Assembly (NCBI GenBank): GCA_900469965.1
Contig: UBZP01000015.1
Location: forward strand, 339,806-403,805
DNA from: Hyphomicrobiales bacterium
GTDB taxonomy: Bacteria > Pseudomonadota > Alphaproteobacteria > Rhizobiales > Rhizobiaceae
Reading direction: 5' to 3'
DNA: 64,000 nucleotides
In this document: piece by piece, positions 39,035 to 46,716 of the stretch
Numbering within the stretch: position 1 is the first letter of the stretch
Layout: each line of letters begins with the position of its first letter
The notes under the pieces: generated by a model
Told to the model about the DNA's origin: nothing
What the model saw: the letters and a program-made list of their open reading frames with translations, nothing else
Databases searched by the model: none
Program-made: the position numbers and the translations under genes

Positions 39035-39129
39035 CGGCTCGGTCTCCAGCGAATCTCTTTCGGAATCCCGGATAGTGGAGGGCGAGGGGGCGTGCAAGCG
39101 CGGAAGTATGCGGACGCCCATGGAAAGGG

Positions 39130-39262
39130 TCGCGACGTTGGCCGTCCTCTCTCCCCATCGGGGGAAGGTGGCGCGTGGCGCCGGACGCGGGGCGGCAGCG
39201 GTGCGGATGCCCCCTTCATCGCCTGGCATGCACTCGGCACATCTCCCGGCAGGGGAGAAGAG
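39130..39262. repeat. Intergenic palindromic repeat element (RIME-like)
   Basis: The stretch CTCTCCCCATCGGGGGAAGG followed by TGGCGCGTGGCGCCGGA, and later CATCTCCCGGCAGGGGAGAAG, has the look of the short mosaic palindromic repeats scattered through rhizobial genomes. Related units (CATCTCCCCC-loop-GGGGGGAGAT type) occur inside cobN at 52.2-52.7 kb. It lies in the 363-bp gap between the hypothetical gene and the betaine-homocysteine methyltransferase gene, which otherwise shows nothing. Confidence 0.6.
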
Positions 39263-39397
39263 AGCTTGGGCCGCAAGCGCCACGTCCCGCTTGCGGTGCG
39301 AGCGTCATAGTCAGGCGCCAGCCTTCCCTTGAGGGGGCGGAGCAGCGCTCCGGGCTGGGTTGATCGTGCGCCGAATGACGGATCTGGCGCCGGCTAT

Positions 39398-40417
39398 TCA
39401 GCCCCGGCTGCGGCGGCCGCGTTCGCGCACCGGGGCGGCGGCTGCCTCGTCGGCGGTCTTGTTGCGCATCGGCCCGATCACCTCGATGATCGTCTCCAGC
39501 GTCGGGCGCTGGCGCGGCTCGTGGGCGTCGAGCGCCTGGCGCATGGCGGCGAGGTGCTCGCAGGAGGTGCCGCAGCAGCCGCCGATGATGCGGGCGCCGG
39601 CGTCGCGGGCGAGCCTGGCATATTCGGCCATCAGAGGCGGCGTGCCGGAATAGTGGATCTCGGCGCCGCGATATTCCGGGATGCCGCAGTTGCCCTTGAC
39701 GACGATGGTCGCGGACGGATCGGCGCCGGTCATGTCGAGCAGCGAGGAGAGGATGTCGGAGGCGCCGACGCCGCAATTGGCGCCGACGGCGAGCGGACCG
39801 GCGCCGATGTCGCCGGCGACGGCGTGGATGTCCTTCGGATGCAGGCCCATCATCGTCTTGCCGGCGGTGTCGAACGAGCCGGTATAGACGAAGGGCAGGC
39901 CGACCCTGACGGCGGCCTCGGCGGCCGCACGGATCTCCTCGGGCGACGACATGGTCTCGATCCAGGCGACGTCGGCGCCGCCGGCCTTCAGACCCTCGAT
40001 CTGCTCGGCAAAGGCCGAAACGGCGTCGTCATAGGTCAGCGCGCCGAGCGGCACCAGGAGCTCGCCGGTCGGGCCGACGGAGCCTGCCACGATCACCTTG
40101 CGCGGCGCCTTGTCGGCAACGGCGCGGGCGATCTCGGCGGCGCGCTTGTTGAGCGCAAACACGCGATCCTGCGCATGGTGCAGCTTGAGCCGGTGGCGGG
40201 TGCCGCCGAAGGTGTTGGTCAGGATGATGTCGGCGCCGGCGTCGACGAAATCCTGGTGCAGCCTGGTGATGTTGTCGGGCTTCGCCTCGTTCCAGAGCTC
40301 CGGCGCCTCGCCGGCCTCCAGCCCCATGGCGAACAGCGAGGTGCCGGTGGCACCATCGGCGAGCAGGAAGGGCTTTTCGGCGAGCAGCGCAGCCAGCGCG
40401 TTGTTTTCGGTCGTCAT
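39398..40417 (-). CDS. bmt: Betaine-homocysteine S-methyltransferase
   Basis: Zinc-dependent enzyme of 339 aa transferring a methyl group from a betaine to homocysteine, giving methionine and dimethylglycine. The homocysteine S-methyltransferase domain has LLADGATGTSLFAMGL, ILTNTFGGTRHRL, VAGSVGPTGELL and the zinc ligands in GANCGVG and GGCCGTSCEHL. A C-terminal tail ends in RERGRRSRG. It lies between the quaternary-amine transporter and the methyltransferase cluster. The start is ATG 40417 with GGGAAAG upstream. A 20-bp AT-rich palindrome upstream suggests control by methionine-cycle status. Confidence 0.88.
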   Translation of the reverse strand: MTTENNALAALLAEKPFLLADGATGTSLFAMGLEAGEAPELWNEAKPDNITRLHQDFVDAGADIILTNTFGGTRHRLKLHHAQDRVFALNKRAAEIARAVADKAPRKVIVAGSVGPTGELLVPLGALTYDDAVSAFAEQIEGLKAGGADVAWIETMSSPEEIRAAAEAAVRVGLPFVYTGSFDTAGKTMMGLHPKDIHAVAGDIGAGPLAVGANCGVGASDILSSLLDMTGADPSATIVVKGNCGIPEYRGAEIHYSGTPPLMAEYARLARDAGARIIGGCCGTSCEHLAAMRQALDAHEPRQRPTLETIIEVIGPMRNKTADEAAAAPVRERGRRSRG

Positions 40418-40502
40418 CGGTTCAACTTTCCCGTCCATCCCCGGACCGGCGCGCGGTCGAAGGCATCGTGTCATCTCGGCGTGAGGTCATGCTTGCATTC
40501 AG

Positions 40503-40522
40503 ATATAAAGATTTCTTTATGT
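40503..40522. promoter_or_regulatory. SahR-like palindromic operator upstream of bmt
   Basis: ATATAAAGATTTCTTTATGT is an inverted repeat (8 of 10 positions pair; core ATAAAG/CTTTAT), strikingly AT-rich for this genome, 86 bp before the bmt start. It resembles, from memory, operators of ArsR-family methionine-cycle regulators (SahR) that respond to S-adenosylhomocysteine. No sahR gene is in the window. Confidence 0.55.
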
Positions 40523-40716
40523 CCTTGCAAGCGCTGAAGCAGGGTGAGGGCATGGCGCGGCGACCGGACTGACTGCGCAACCTTCTTTGCGGGCGATCAC
40601 GGCGATGCCCGAGGTCGCGGCCGGCCGCTGCATCGTCATGACGTATCCGATTCCCGGCGGCATGTGTGCCACGGGTCCACTCACCGGTGCGGCAATGCGG
40701 CGCCGGGGGCAACGGG

Positions 40717-40741
40717 CAGGGCGCCCAAAGGCGGCGCCCTG
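40717..40741 (-). terminator. Hairpin downstream of the transporter operon
   Basis: CAGGGCGCC and GGCGCCCTG form a perfect 9-bp stem with a 7-nt loop, 36 bp past the stop of the ATP-binding gene. No T run follows, so it is either a weak or factor-assisted terminator or an mRNA 3'-end stabiliser. Confidence 0.5.
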
Positions 40742-40776
40742 CGAGGGCGATGCGGCAAGGCCGTCGGCGCGGACGG

Positions 40777-41826
40777 TCAGGCCGCCCGCTGCGCCTCGTC
40801 GTGGCTGGTGGGGGTGACCATGGCGGCGATGATCGTATCGAGGGCGAGGGCGCCGGCCGGCCGCCCGGCCGCGTCGACCACATGCGCGTTCGACTGGCCC
40901 GCCGCCGTCATCGCGCGGGCGGCGGCTTCCAGCACGGTGCCGCTTTCGATCGGCATGCCTTCCGGATTGCCGGAGAGCGGCTTCATGATCGTCTCGACAT
41001 TGATGACCCGGCCGCGGTTCACCTCCTTGACGAAGGCGGTGATGTAGTCGTCGGCGGGGTTCAGCACGATCTCCTGGCCGGTGCCCTGCTGGACGACGCG
41101 GCCGTCGCGCAGGATCGCGATCTTGTCGCCGAGGCGCAGCGCCTCGTCGAGGTCGTGGGTGATGAAGACGACGGTCTTCTTCAGTTCCTTCTGCAGATCG
41201 AGGAGCACGGTCTGCATGTCGACGCGGATCAGCGGGTCGAGCGCCGAATAGGCCTCGTCCATCAACAGGATCTCGGCGTCGTTGGTCAGCGCGCGGGCAA
41301 GCCCGACGCGCTGCTGCATGCCGCCCGAGAGCTGGTTCGGATAGTGGTGCTCGAAGCCCGAGAGCCCGACGCGCTCGATCCAGTAGCGCGCGCGCTTCTC
41401 GCTTTCGGCGGCAGGCACGCCTTGGATCTCCAGGCCGTAGACCGTGTTCTCGACGACGGTGCGGTGCGGCAGCAGCGCGAATTTCTGGAACACCATCGCG
41501 GTCTTGTGGCGGCGGAAGTCGCGCAGGTCGCGCTCGTTCATGCGACAGACGTCGACGCCGTCGTAGAGCACTTCGCCGGAGGTCGGCTCGATCAGCCGGT
41601 TGATGTGGCGGATCAGCGTCGACTTGCCGGAGCCCGAAAGGCCCATCACCACCATGACGCCGCCGGCGGGCATGGAGATGTTGATGTCCTGCAGGCCGAG
41701 CACGTGGCCGTACTGGGCATTCAGATCGGTCTTGGAGAGCCCTGCCTTGACCTGGTCGATATAGTCGGCGCCGCGCGGGCCGAAGATCTTGTAAAGGCTC
41801 TTGATTTCGATGGCGTGACTAGCCAT
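40777..41826 (-). CDS. proV: Quaternary-amine ABC transporter, ATP-binding protein (ProV/OpuAA/ChoV type)
   Basis: ATPase of 349 aa. Walker A GLSGSGKST (about residue 63), signature LSGGMQQRVGLARAL (about 170), Walker B ILLMDEAYSALDPL and H-loop VVFITHDLDEAL are intact. The N-terminal FGPRGADYIDQVKAG and the C-terminal CBS-like half (about 285-349) are typical of glycine betaine/choline importers, where the CBS part senses ionic strength; here it is short. It overlaps the permease gene by 8 bp. Which of choline, glycine betaine or proline betaine is carried is open. Confidence 0.92.
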   Translation of the reverse strand: MASHAIEIKSLYKIFGPRGADYIDQVKAGLSKTDLNAQYGHVLGLQDINISMPAGGVMVVMGLSGSGKSTLIRHINRLIEPTSGEVLYDGVDVCRMNERDLRDFRRHKTAMVFQKFALLPHRTVVENTVYGLEIQGVPAAESEKRARYWIERVGLSGFEHHYPNQLSGGMQQRVGLARALTNDAEILLMDEAYSALDPLIRVDMQTVLLDLQKELKKTVVFITHDLDEALRLGDKIAILRDGRVVQQGTGQEIVLNPADDYITAFVKEVNRGRVINVETIMKPLSGNPEGMPIESGTVLEAAARAMTAAGQSNAHVVDAAGRPAGALALDTIIAAMVTPTSHDEAQRAA

Positions 41827-42727
41827 GGATTACCTCCGAATGCTTCTGCAGCCGCTTGCCAAAGGCCTGGCTGGTACGGTCGAAAATGATGGCGATCGCA
41901 ACCAGTGCGAAGCCGTTGAGAAAGCCGACGGTGAAGAACTGGTTGTTGATGGCGCCGAGCACGTTCTTGCCGAGCCCGCCGACACCCACCATCGAGGCAA
42001 CCACCACCATCGCCAGCGACATCATGATGGTCTGGTTGATGCCGGCCATGATCGTCGGCAGCGCCAGCGGGATCTGGACGTTCTTCAGCTTCTGCCAGCC
42101 CGACGAGCCGAAGGCGTCTGCCGCTTCGAGAACCTCCTTGTCGACCAGGCGGATGCCGAGGTTGGTCAGCCGGATCATCGGCGGCACGGCGTAGATGACG
42201 ACGGCGATCATGCCGGGCACCTTGCCGATGCCGAAGATCATGACGACGGGGATGAGGTAGACGAAGCTCGGCATCGTCTGCATGACGTCGAGGACCGGAT
42301 TGACGACCGCCTGCACCCGGTCGAAGCGCGCCATCAGGATGCCGATCGGAATGCCGAGCAGGATGGCGAAGATAGTGCAGACGGTGGTCATGGCGAGCGT
42401 GACCATGGCATCGTTCCACAGCCCGAACAGACCGATGAAATACATGGCGAGGGCGGTGCCGATCGTGACCCGCAGGCTGCGGCTGCCGAGGTAGACGATG
42501 ACGAGCATCACGATCAGGATGATCGGCCAGGGCGAGGTGACGAAGAGCCGCTCGAGATAGTTCAGGAAGACCTGCAGCGGCTGGACGGCGGCGTCGATGA
42601 TCGAGCTGTAGGAGCGGACGAAGCCGCGGAAGCCGTCGTCGATCGTCTTGCGACCGGCGCGTATGGTCGTGTCGCTGAGCGCGGGAAACTTGCAAAGCAG
42701 TGCCGGCAAGTAGTCGCACAGTGCCAT
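41819..42727 (-). CDS. proW: Quaternary-amine ABC transporter, permease (ProW type)
   Basis: Inner-membrane permease of 302 aa with about six helices, a long N-terminal segment before the first (as in ProW), and the EAA coupling loop (VLEAADAFGSSGWQKLKNVQIPLALPTI). VMQTMPSFVYLIPVVMIFGIGKVPG is characteristic of the family. It is in an operon with the binding-protein gene upstream (228-bp gap with a hairpin) and the ATPase downstream. Confidence 0.92.
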   Translation of the reverse strand: MALCDYLPALLCKFPALSDTTIRAGRKTIDDGFRGFVRSYSSIIDAAVQPLQVFLNYLERLFVTSPWPIILIVMLVIVYLGSRSLRVTIGTALAMYFIGLFGLWNDAMVTLAMTTVCTIFAILLGIPIGILMARFDRVQAVVNPVLDVMQTMPSFVYLIPVVMIFGIGKVPGMIAVVIYAVPPMIRLTNLGIRLVDKEVLEAADAFGSSGWQKLKNVQIPLALPTIMAGINQTIMMSLAMVVVASMVGVGGLGKNVLGAINNQFFTVGFLNGFALVAIAIIFDRTSQAFGKRLQKHSEVIHG

Positions 42728-42906
42728 ATCAATCCCCTTTTATTTTCGCCGGCGGTGGCTTCAGGCGGCCGCGCTCGTGGCGTTCGCGTCCATGCCCGTC
42801 GTTGTGCTTCTTCGCACCGGCTTTTCGTTATCCTTGTCTTTTCCCATGAACCGCCGTTGCATTATGTACTGATTGCGACCTTGCGTTTTCCATTTGCCGG
42901 GCAACG

Positions 42907-42945
42907 AAAAAGGGCCGCCGGCCATGCGCCGCCGGCCCCGTCGCA
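42907..42945 (-). terminator. Attenuating hairpin between binding-protein and permease genes
   Basis: On the minus strand a GC-rich repeat (GGGGCCGGCGGCG ... GGCCGGCGGCCC, 42941-42912) can fold using the paired GGGCC/GGCCC ends or GCCGGC repeats, and is followed by TTTTT (42911-42907). It lies just after the binding-protein stop, a common way to lower expression of the downstream permease and ATPase. Confidence 0.65.
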
Positions 42946-42955
42946 AAACGGCAGC

Positions 42956-43954
42956 TCAGAGGGAGGCCTTGACCTTCTCGGCGACCTCGGGGGTGACCCA
43001 CTTGGTCCACATTTCCTCGTTGGTCTCGAGGAAATGCTTGGCGCCGTCCTCGTTGGTGCCCTGGTTGTCGACCATCCAGGCGAGCACCTTGCCGACCGTC
43101 TGGTTGTCCCACTGGCGCGTCTTCATGTAGTCCATGGCGACGCCGGCCTTTTCGGCGAAGGCCTTGGTCACGACGGTGTAGACGTCGGAGACCGGGTAGG
43201 CGTTGACCTTCGGGCTCGGGCAGTCGGGAATGGCGGTGCAGGCGTCCCATTCCTTCTTGTCGTGCTCGACGCCGAAGGAGAGCTTGGTCATCTCGTACTT
43301 GCCGAGGATGGCGGTCGGCGCCCAGTAGTAGCCGAGCCAGCCGGTCTTGTTCTCGAAGGCGTTGGCGATCGAGCCGTCGAGGCCGGCGGCGGAGCCGGTG
43401 TCGATCAGGTCGAAGCCGGCGCCTTCGGCGTTCAGCGCCTTGTAGAGGTTGGCGGTGGAGACCTGGCAGTTCCATCCCGACGGGCAGTTGTGGACCGCGG
43501 CGCGGGAGGGATCCTCAGGGGCGGGGAAGAGCTCGGGGTGCTTCAGCGCGTCCTGCACGGTCTTGATGTCGGGATGGGCGTCGGCCAGGAACTTCGGGAT
43601 CCACCAGCCCTCGACGCCGCCTTCCGACAGCAGCGGTGCCGCCTGGATGAGCCGGCCCTCGGCGATCGCCGCATCGAGCGCGGTGCGCACCGAATTGACC
43701 CAGAACTCGGGGGCGACGTCCGGCTCGCCCTTCTCGTTCATGGCGGTGAAGGTCGGCATGGTGTCGCCGGTGACGAGCGTCACCGTGCAGCCGTAGCCGT
43801 TTTCGAGAATGATCTTGTCGACATAGGCGGCAACGCCGGCCGAAGCCCAGTTCATCTCGGCAATGGAAACGCTGCCGCAATCGGCAGCCTGCGCCGTGCC
43901 GGCGCCGGCATAGAGGCCGGCTGCGAGGACGGTTGAAGCGAGCAGCTTCTTCAT
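42956..43954 (-). CDS. Quaternary-amine ABC transporter, periplasmic binding protein
   Basis: Periplasmic protein of 332 aa of the OpuAC/ProX group with a signal peptide (MKKLLASTVLAAGLYAGAGTAQA|A). Landmarks: IAEMNWASAGVAAYVDKIILE, VAPEFWVNSVRTAL, EGWWIPKFLADAHPDIKTVQDAL and WLGYYWAPTAI; the Trp-rich stretches are likely to build the aromatic cage for a trimethylammonium group. Several cysteine pairs (NCPSGWNC, CTAIPDC) may form disulfides. GGGAGATAAC precedes the start. First gene of the transporter operon. Confidence 0.92.
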   Translation of the reverse strand: MKKLLASTVLAAGLYAGAGTAQAADCGSVSIAEMNWASAGVAAYVDKIILENGYGCTVTLVTGDTMPTFTAMNEKGEPDVAPEFWVNSVRTALDAAIAEGRLIQAAPLLSEGGVEGWWIPKFLADAHPDIKTVQDALKHPELFPAPEDPSRAAVHNCPSGWNCQVSTANLYKALNAEGAGFDLIDTGSAAGLDGSIANAFENKTGWLGYYWAPTAILGKYEMTKLSFGVEHDKKEWDACTAIPDCPSPKVNAYPVSDVYTVVTKAFAEKAGVAMDYMKTRQWDNQTVGKVLAWMVDNQGTNEDGAKHFLETNEEMWTKWVTPEVAEKVKASL

Positions 43955-44648
43955 GATCTTGTTATCTCCCAGTCTGAAGGCAGCAATTCATCCGGGGCGG
44001 GTCAGGGCACTGCAACACCTGGCTGCCCGATCGATTACAGTCTGCAGGCAGGACCGAACACGCCGTCAGGCCGCTCGCCATCCTGCTCTCGGCGACACTG
44101 GTTTTGTCGTCCCGCGGCGGAACCCTGTCACCGCAAGAGCTTATTTCGTCGCTGGAGGCAGCGTAAGGATTCCGACAAAGAAATCAACCGCCGAGGGAGG
44201 ATGGAAGGCCGACGGCGGCGCGCCGCGGGATGTGCGGATGCCGCATTTGCGGCAGGAGCGCGATCAAAAAATGAGCTTTTGCTCACCGCTGGGCACGCCC
44301 TGGTATCGCGCTGGTCGCAAACGGATATGCGGGTAGCCCGATCGGGACAAATGCTGTCCTGAATACGCCGCAGGCAGCTTTTCGGGAAAAAACGTCGCTT
44401 TCGCTCTAAAAATGCGCAAATCGCGTCTGGCGAGGCGCGCGATAACCATCCGGTAACGATGTCAGGCTATCAATCGGCGTGCGGCAGGCAATCCCTGCCG
44501 GCCCCGGGTCAGGTAGTGCGTACCGGGGTCGATCTTTCGCCGGTGCGTTCTGCCGGTGTCGTCCGCGTATCGGACCGGCCGTGGAGCGTCCGCAGGGCGG
44601 TCCGCGGCTCTTGCCGTCTTTCTCTCGCCGATTGTCGTCCCGACAAAG
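43955..44648. other. Long non-coding region upstream of the transporter operon
   Basis: About 690 bp without a credible gene; the frames found are short and unlike protein. It has AT-richer patches (GGGAAAAAACGTCGCTTTCGCTCTAAAAATGCG near 44380-44412, shown here as consecutive short words) and a GTCGCAAA octamer at 44314, shared with the regulator promoter. It probably contains the transporter promoter and may hide a small RNA; no known RNA family was recognised. Confidence 0.45.
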
Positions 44649-44675
44649 AAAAACGCCCCCGCTTTCGCAAGGGCG
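44649..44675 (-). terminator. Strong intrinsic terminator with GAAA tetraloop
   Basis: Minus-strand CGCCCTTGC-GAAA-GCGGGGGCG forms a 9-bp stem (two G-T pairs) capped by a GNRA loop, followed by TTTTT. It lies 28 bp past the stop of the 47-residue gene and would end its transcript. Confidence 0.85.
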
Positions 44676-44702
44676 CCCGTTGCTCGTTCCGTTCGGTGAG
44701 GC

Positions 44703-44846
44703 TCAGCCGACGTTGCGGGTCCGCACGATGCTGAGGGGGCCGAGCGGGGTCTCGGCGACCAGGTTGCGCACGCGCGACTGGCGCTCGGGAGCCTTGCCGT
44801 TCCAGGCGATCTGAACGAAATTGGGCTTGCTGAAGATGAACAGCAT
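44703..44846 (-). CDS. Small protein with its own terminator
   Basis: Protein of 47 aa (MLFIFSKPNFVQIAWNGKAP...; C-terminal half includes RVRNLVAETPLGPLSIVRTR). It is mostly soluble and basic, with one hydrophobic start. Not assigned to a family. AAGGACCC lies upstream of the ATG and a textbook terminator follows, so it seems a genuine single-gene transcript. The GTCGCAAA octamer occurs upstream at 44951. Confidence 0.65.
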   Translation of the reverse strand: MLFIFSKPNFVQIAWNGKAPERQSRVRNLVAETPLGPLSIVRTRNVG

Positions 44847-45073
44847 TGTCTTGGGTCCTTGGGGTTCCGGCGGCGGTTTTCTCCGCTGCTCCGATCCCTG
44901 CCGTATAGGCCCGGCGCGGGCCGGAACCGCGATTGCCGCCGCCATCGCATGTCGCAAACGGAACATGCATATCAGCACTTTTGTCGCAGGCCGCCGGGCG
45001 CCGCGCCGCCTGTGTCCTCATCGCGGCGCTTTCAGGCCTTTGCGGTGCCCCGGCGCGGTGCTAGGGAAGCGCC

Positions 45074-46534
45074 ATGACACGAAAAATCATGTTGCAGGGA
45101 ACCGGCTCCGATGTCGGAAAAACGGTACTGGTCGCAGGACTGTGCCGGATCGCCTCGAACCGCGGACTGAGGGTGCGGCCGTTCAAGCCGCAGAACATGT
45201 CGAACAACGCCGCCGTCTCCGACGACGGCGGCGAGATCGGGCGGGCGCAATGGCTGCAGGCGATGGCGGCGCGCACGCCCTCGTCGGTGCACATGAACCC
45301 GGTGCTTCTGAAGCCGCAATCCGATACCGGCAGCCAGATCGTCGTCCAGGGCCGCGTGTTCGGCCAGGCGAAGGGGCGGGACTACCAGGCGCTGAAGCCG
45401 AGGCTGATGGATGCGGTGATGGAGAGCTTCGAGCGCGTCTGTTCGGATGCCGATCTCGTCGTCGTCGAAGGGGCCGGCTCGCCCGCCGAGATCAACCTGC
45501 GCGCCGGCGACATCGCCAACATGGGCTTTGCGACCCGGGCGGGCGTTCCGGTGGTGCTGGTCGGCGATATCGATCGGGGCGGTGTGATCGCCTCGCTGGT
45601 CGGCACGAAGGCGATCCTGCCGCCGGAGGATCGGGCCATGGTCTCGGGCTACCTGATCAACAAGTTCCGCGGCGACATCAGCCTGTTCGACGACGGCATT
45701 GCGGCGATCGGGCAGCACACCGGCTGGCCCTGCCTCGGCGTCGTGCCCTGGCTGAAGCACGCCCGGCAACTGCCGCCGGAAGACTCGGTGGTGCTGGAGC
45801 GGCTGGCCTCCGGTCGACCCGGCGCCTTGAAGGTGGCGGTGCCGGTGCTGCCGCGAATCGCCAATTTCGACGATCTCGATCCGCTGGCGCAGGAGCCGGA
45901 CGTGGAGCTCGTCTTCGTTCGCGCCGGCGAGCGGCTGCCGGCGGATGCCGGCCTCGTCATCCTGCCGGGCTCGAAATCCACCATCGGCGACCTGAAGGAT
46001 TTTCGCGCGCAGGGCTGGGACCGGGATCTCGCGCTGCATCACCGGAGGGGCGGGCGGGTCATCGGCATCTGCGGCGGCTACCAGATGCTTGGCCGGTCCG
46101 TGCACGACCCGCTGGGGATCGAGGGCAGCGACCGGGCGGTGGAAGGGCTCGGCCTGCTCGACGTCGAGACCGAGATGGCGCCGGAAAAGACTGTGCGCAA
46201 CAGCCGCGCGCACTCGCTTGCCTATGACGTCCCGCTTGCGGGCTACGAGATCCATCTCGGCCGGACGACCGGACCCGACTGCGCAAGGCCGCCCGTCGCC
46301 ATCGACGGCAGGGGCGACGGGGCGACGTCGGCGGACGGCCGGGTCTTCGGCACCTATCTGCACGGCTTCATGTCGAGCGACGCTTTCCGCAGCCGGCTGC
46401 TTGCGGAATTCGGGATTGCCGGCGGCGGCTTCGACTACCAAGGGGCGGTGGACGAGGCGCTCGACGGGGTCGCTGCCGAGCTGGAGGCGGTGCTCGATCA
46501 CAAGTGGCTTTCGATGCTGATGGAAAGTGATTGA
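45074..46534 (+). CDS. cobQ: Cobyric acid synthase
   Basis: Glutamine-dependent amidase of 486 aa that amidates carboxyl groups b, d, e and g of adenosylcobyrinic a,c-diamide. The N-terminal P-loop domain ([51 protein letters not shown]) is followed by a GATase domain with the catalytic Cys in [10 protein letters not shown] and the His in TYLHGFM. Full length. It stands apart from the other cob genes, with a small divergent gene upstream; no riboswitch is visible before it. Confidence 0.95.
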   Translation: MTRKIMLQGTGSDVGKTVLVAGLCRIASNRGLRVRPFKPQNMSNNAAVSDDGGEIGRAQWLQAMAARTPSSVHMNPVLLKPQSDTGSQIVVQGRVFGQAKGRDYQALKPRLMDAVMESFERVCSDADLVVVEGAGSPAEINLRAGDIANMGFATRAGVPVVLVGDIDRGGVIASLVGTKAILPPEDRAMVSGYLINKFRGDISLFDDGIAAIGQHTGWPCLGVVPWLKHARQLPPEDSVVLERLASGRPGALKVAVPVLPRIANFDDLDPLAQEPDVELVFVRAGERLPADAGLVILPGSKSTIGDLKDFRAQGWDRDLALHHRRGGRVIGICGGYQMLGRSVHDPLGIEGSDRAVEGLGLLDVETEMAPEKTVRNSRAHSLAYDVPLAGYEIHLGRTTGPDCARPPVAIDGRGDGATSADGRVFGTYLHGFMSSDAFRSRLLAEFGIAGGGFDYQGAVDEALDGVAAELEAVLDHKWLSMLMESD

Positions 46535-46716
46535 GAGCTCCGATTAATCGGGGACGGTGAGACGTCCTTTCCGGCGGGTGGCGAAGCGGTTTCGTCATCT
46601 TCGTCGGTTAAGGTTACCACCAAAGTTGCGCCAGAATCCGATGCAAGGACCTTGAGGGCCATCGCCTCGCCGCTATCTGTCGGGGGATGTCGCATGCGAT
46701 CGAAAGGGAAATTCGA

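Noticed and set aside
46540-46551. CCGATTAATCGG palindrome after cobQ as an Lrp-type operator
   Set aside because: Resembles the palindrome at 905-916, but lies just past a stop codon with no promoter context; chance is as likely.
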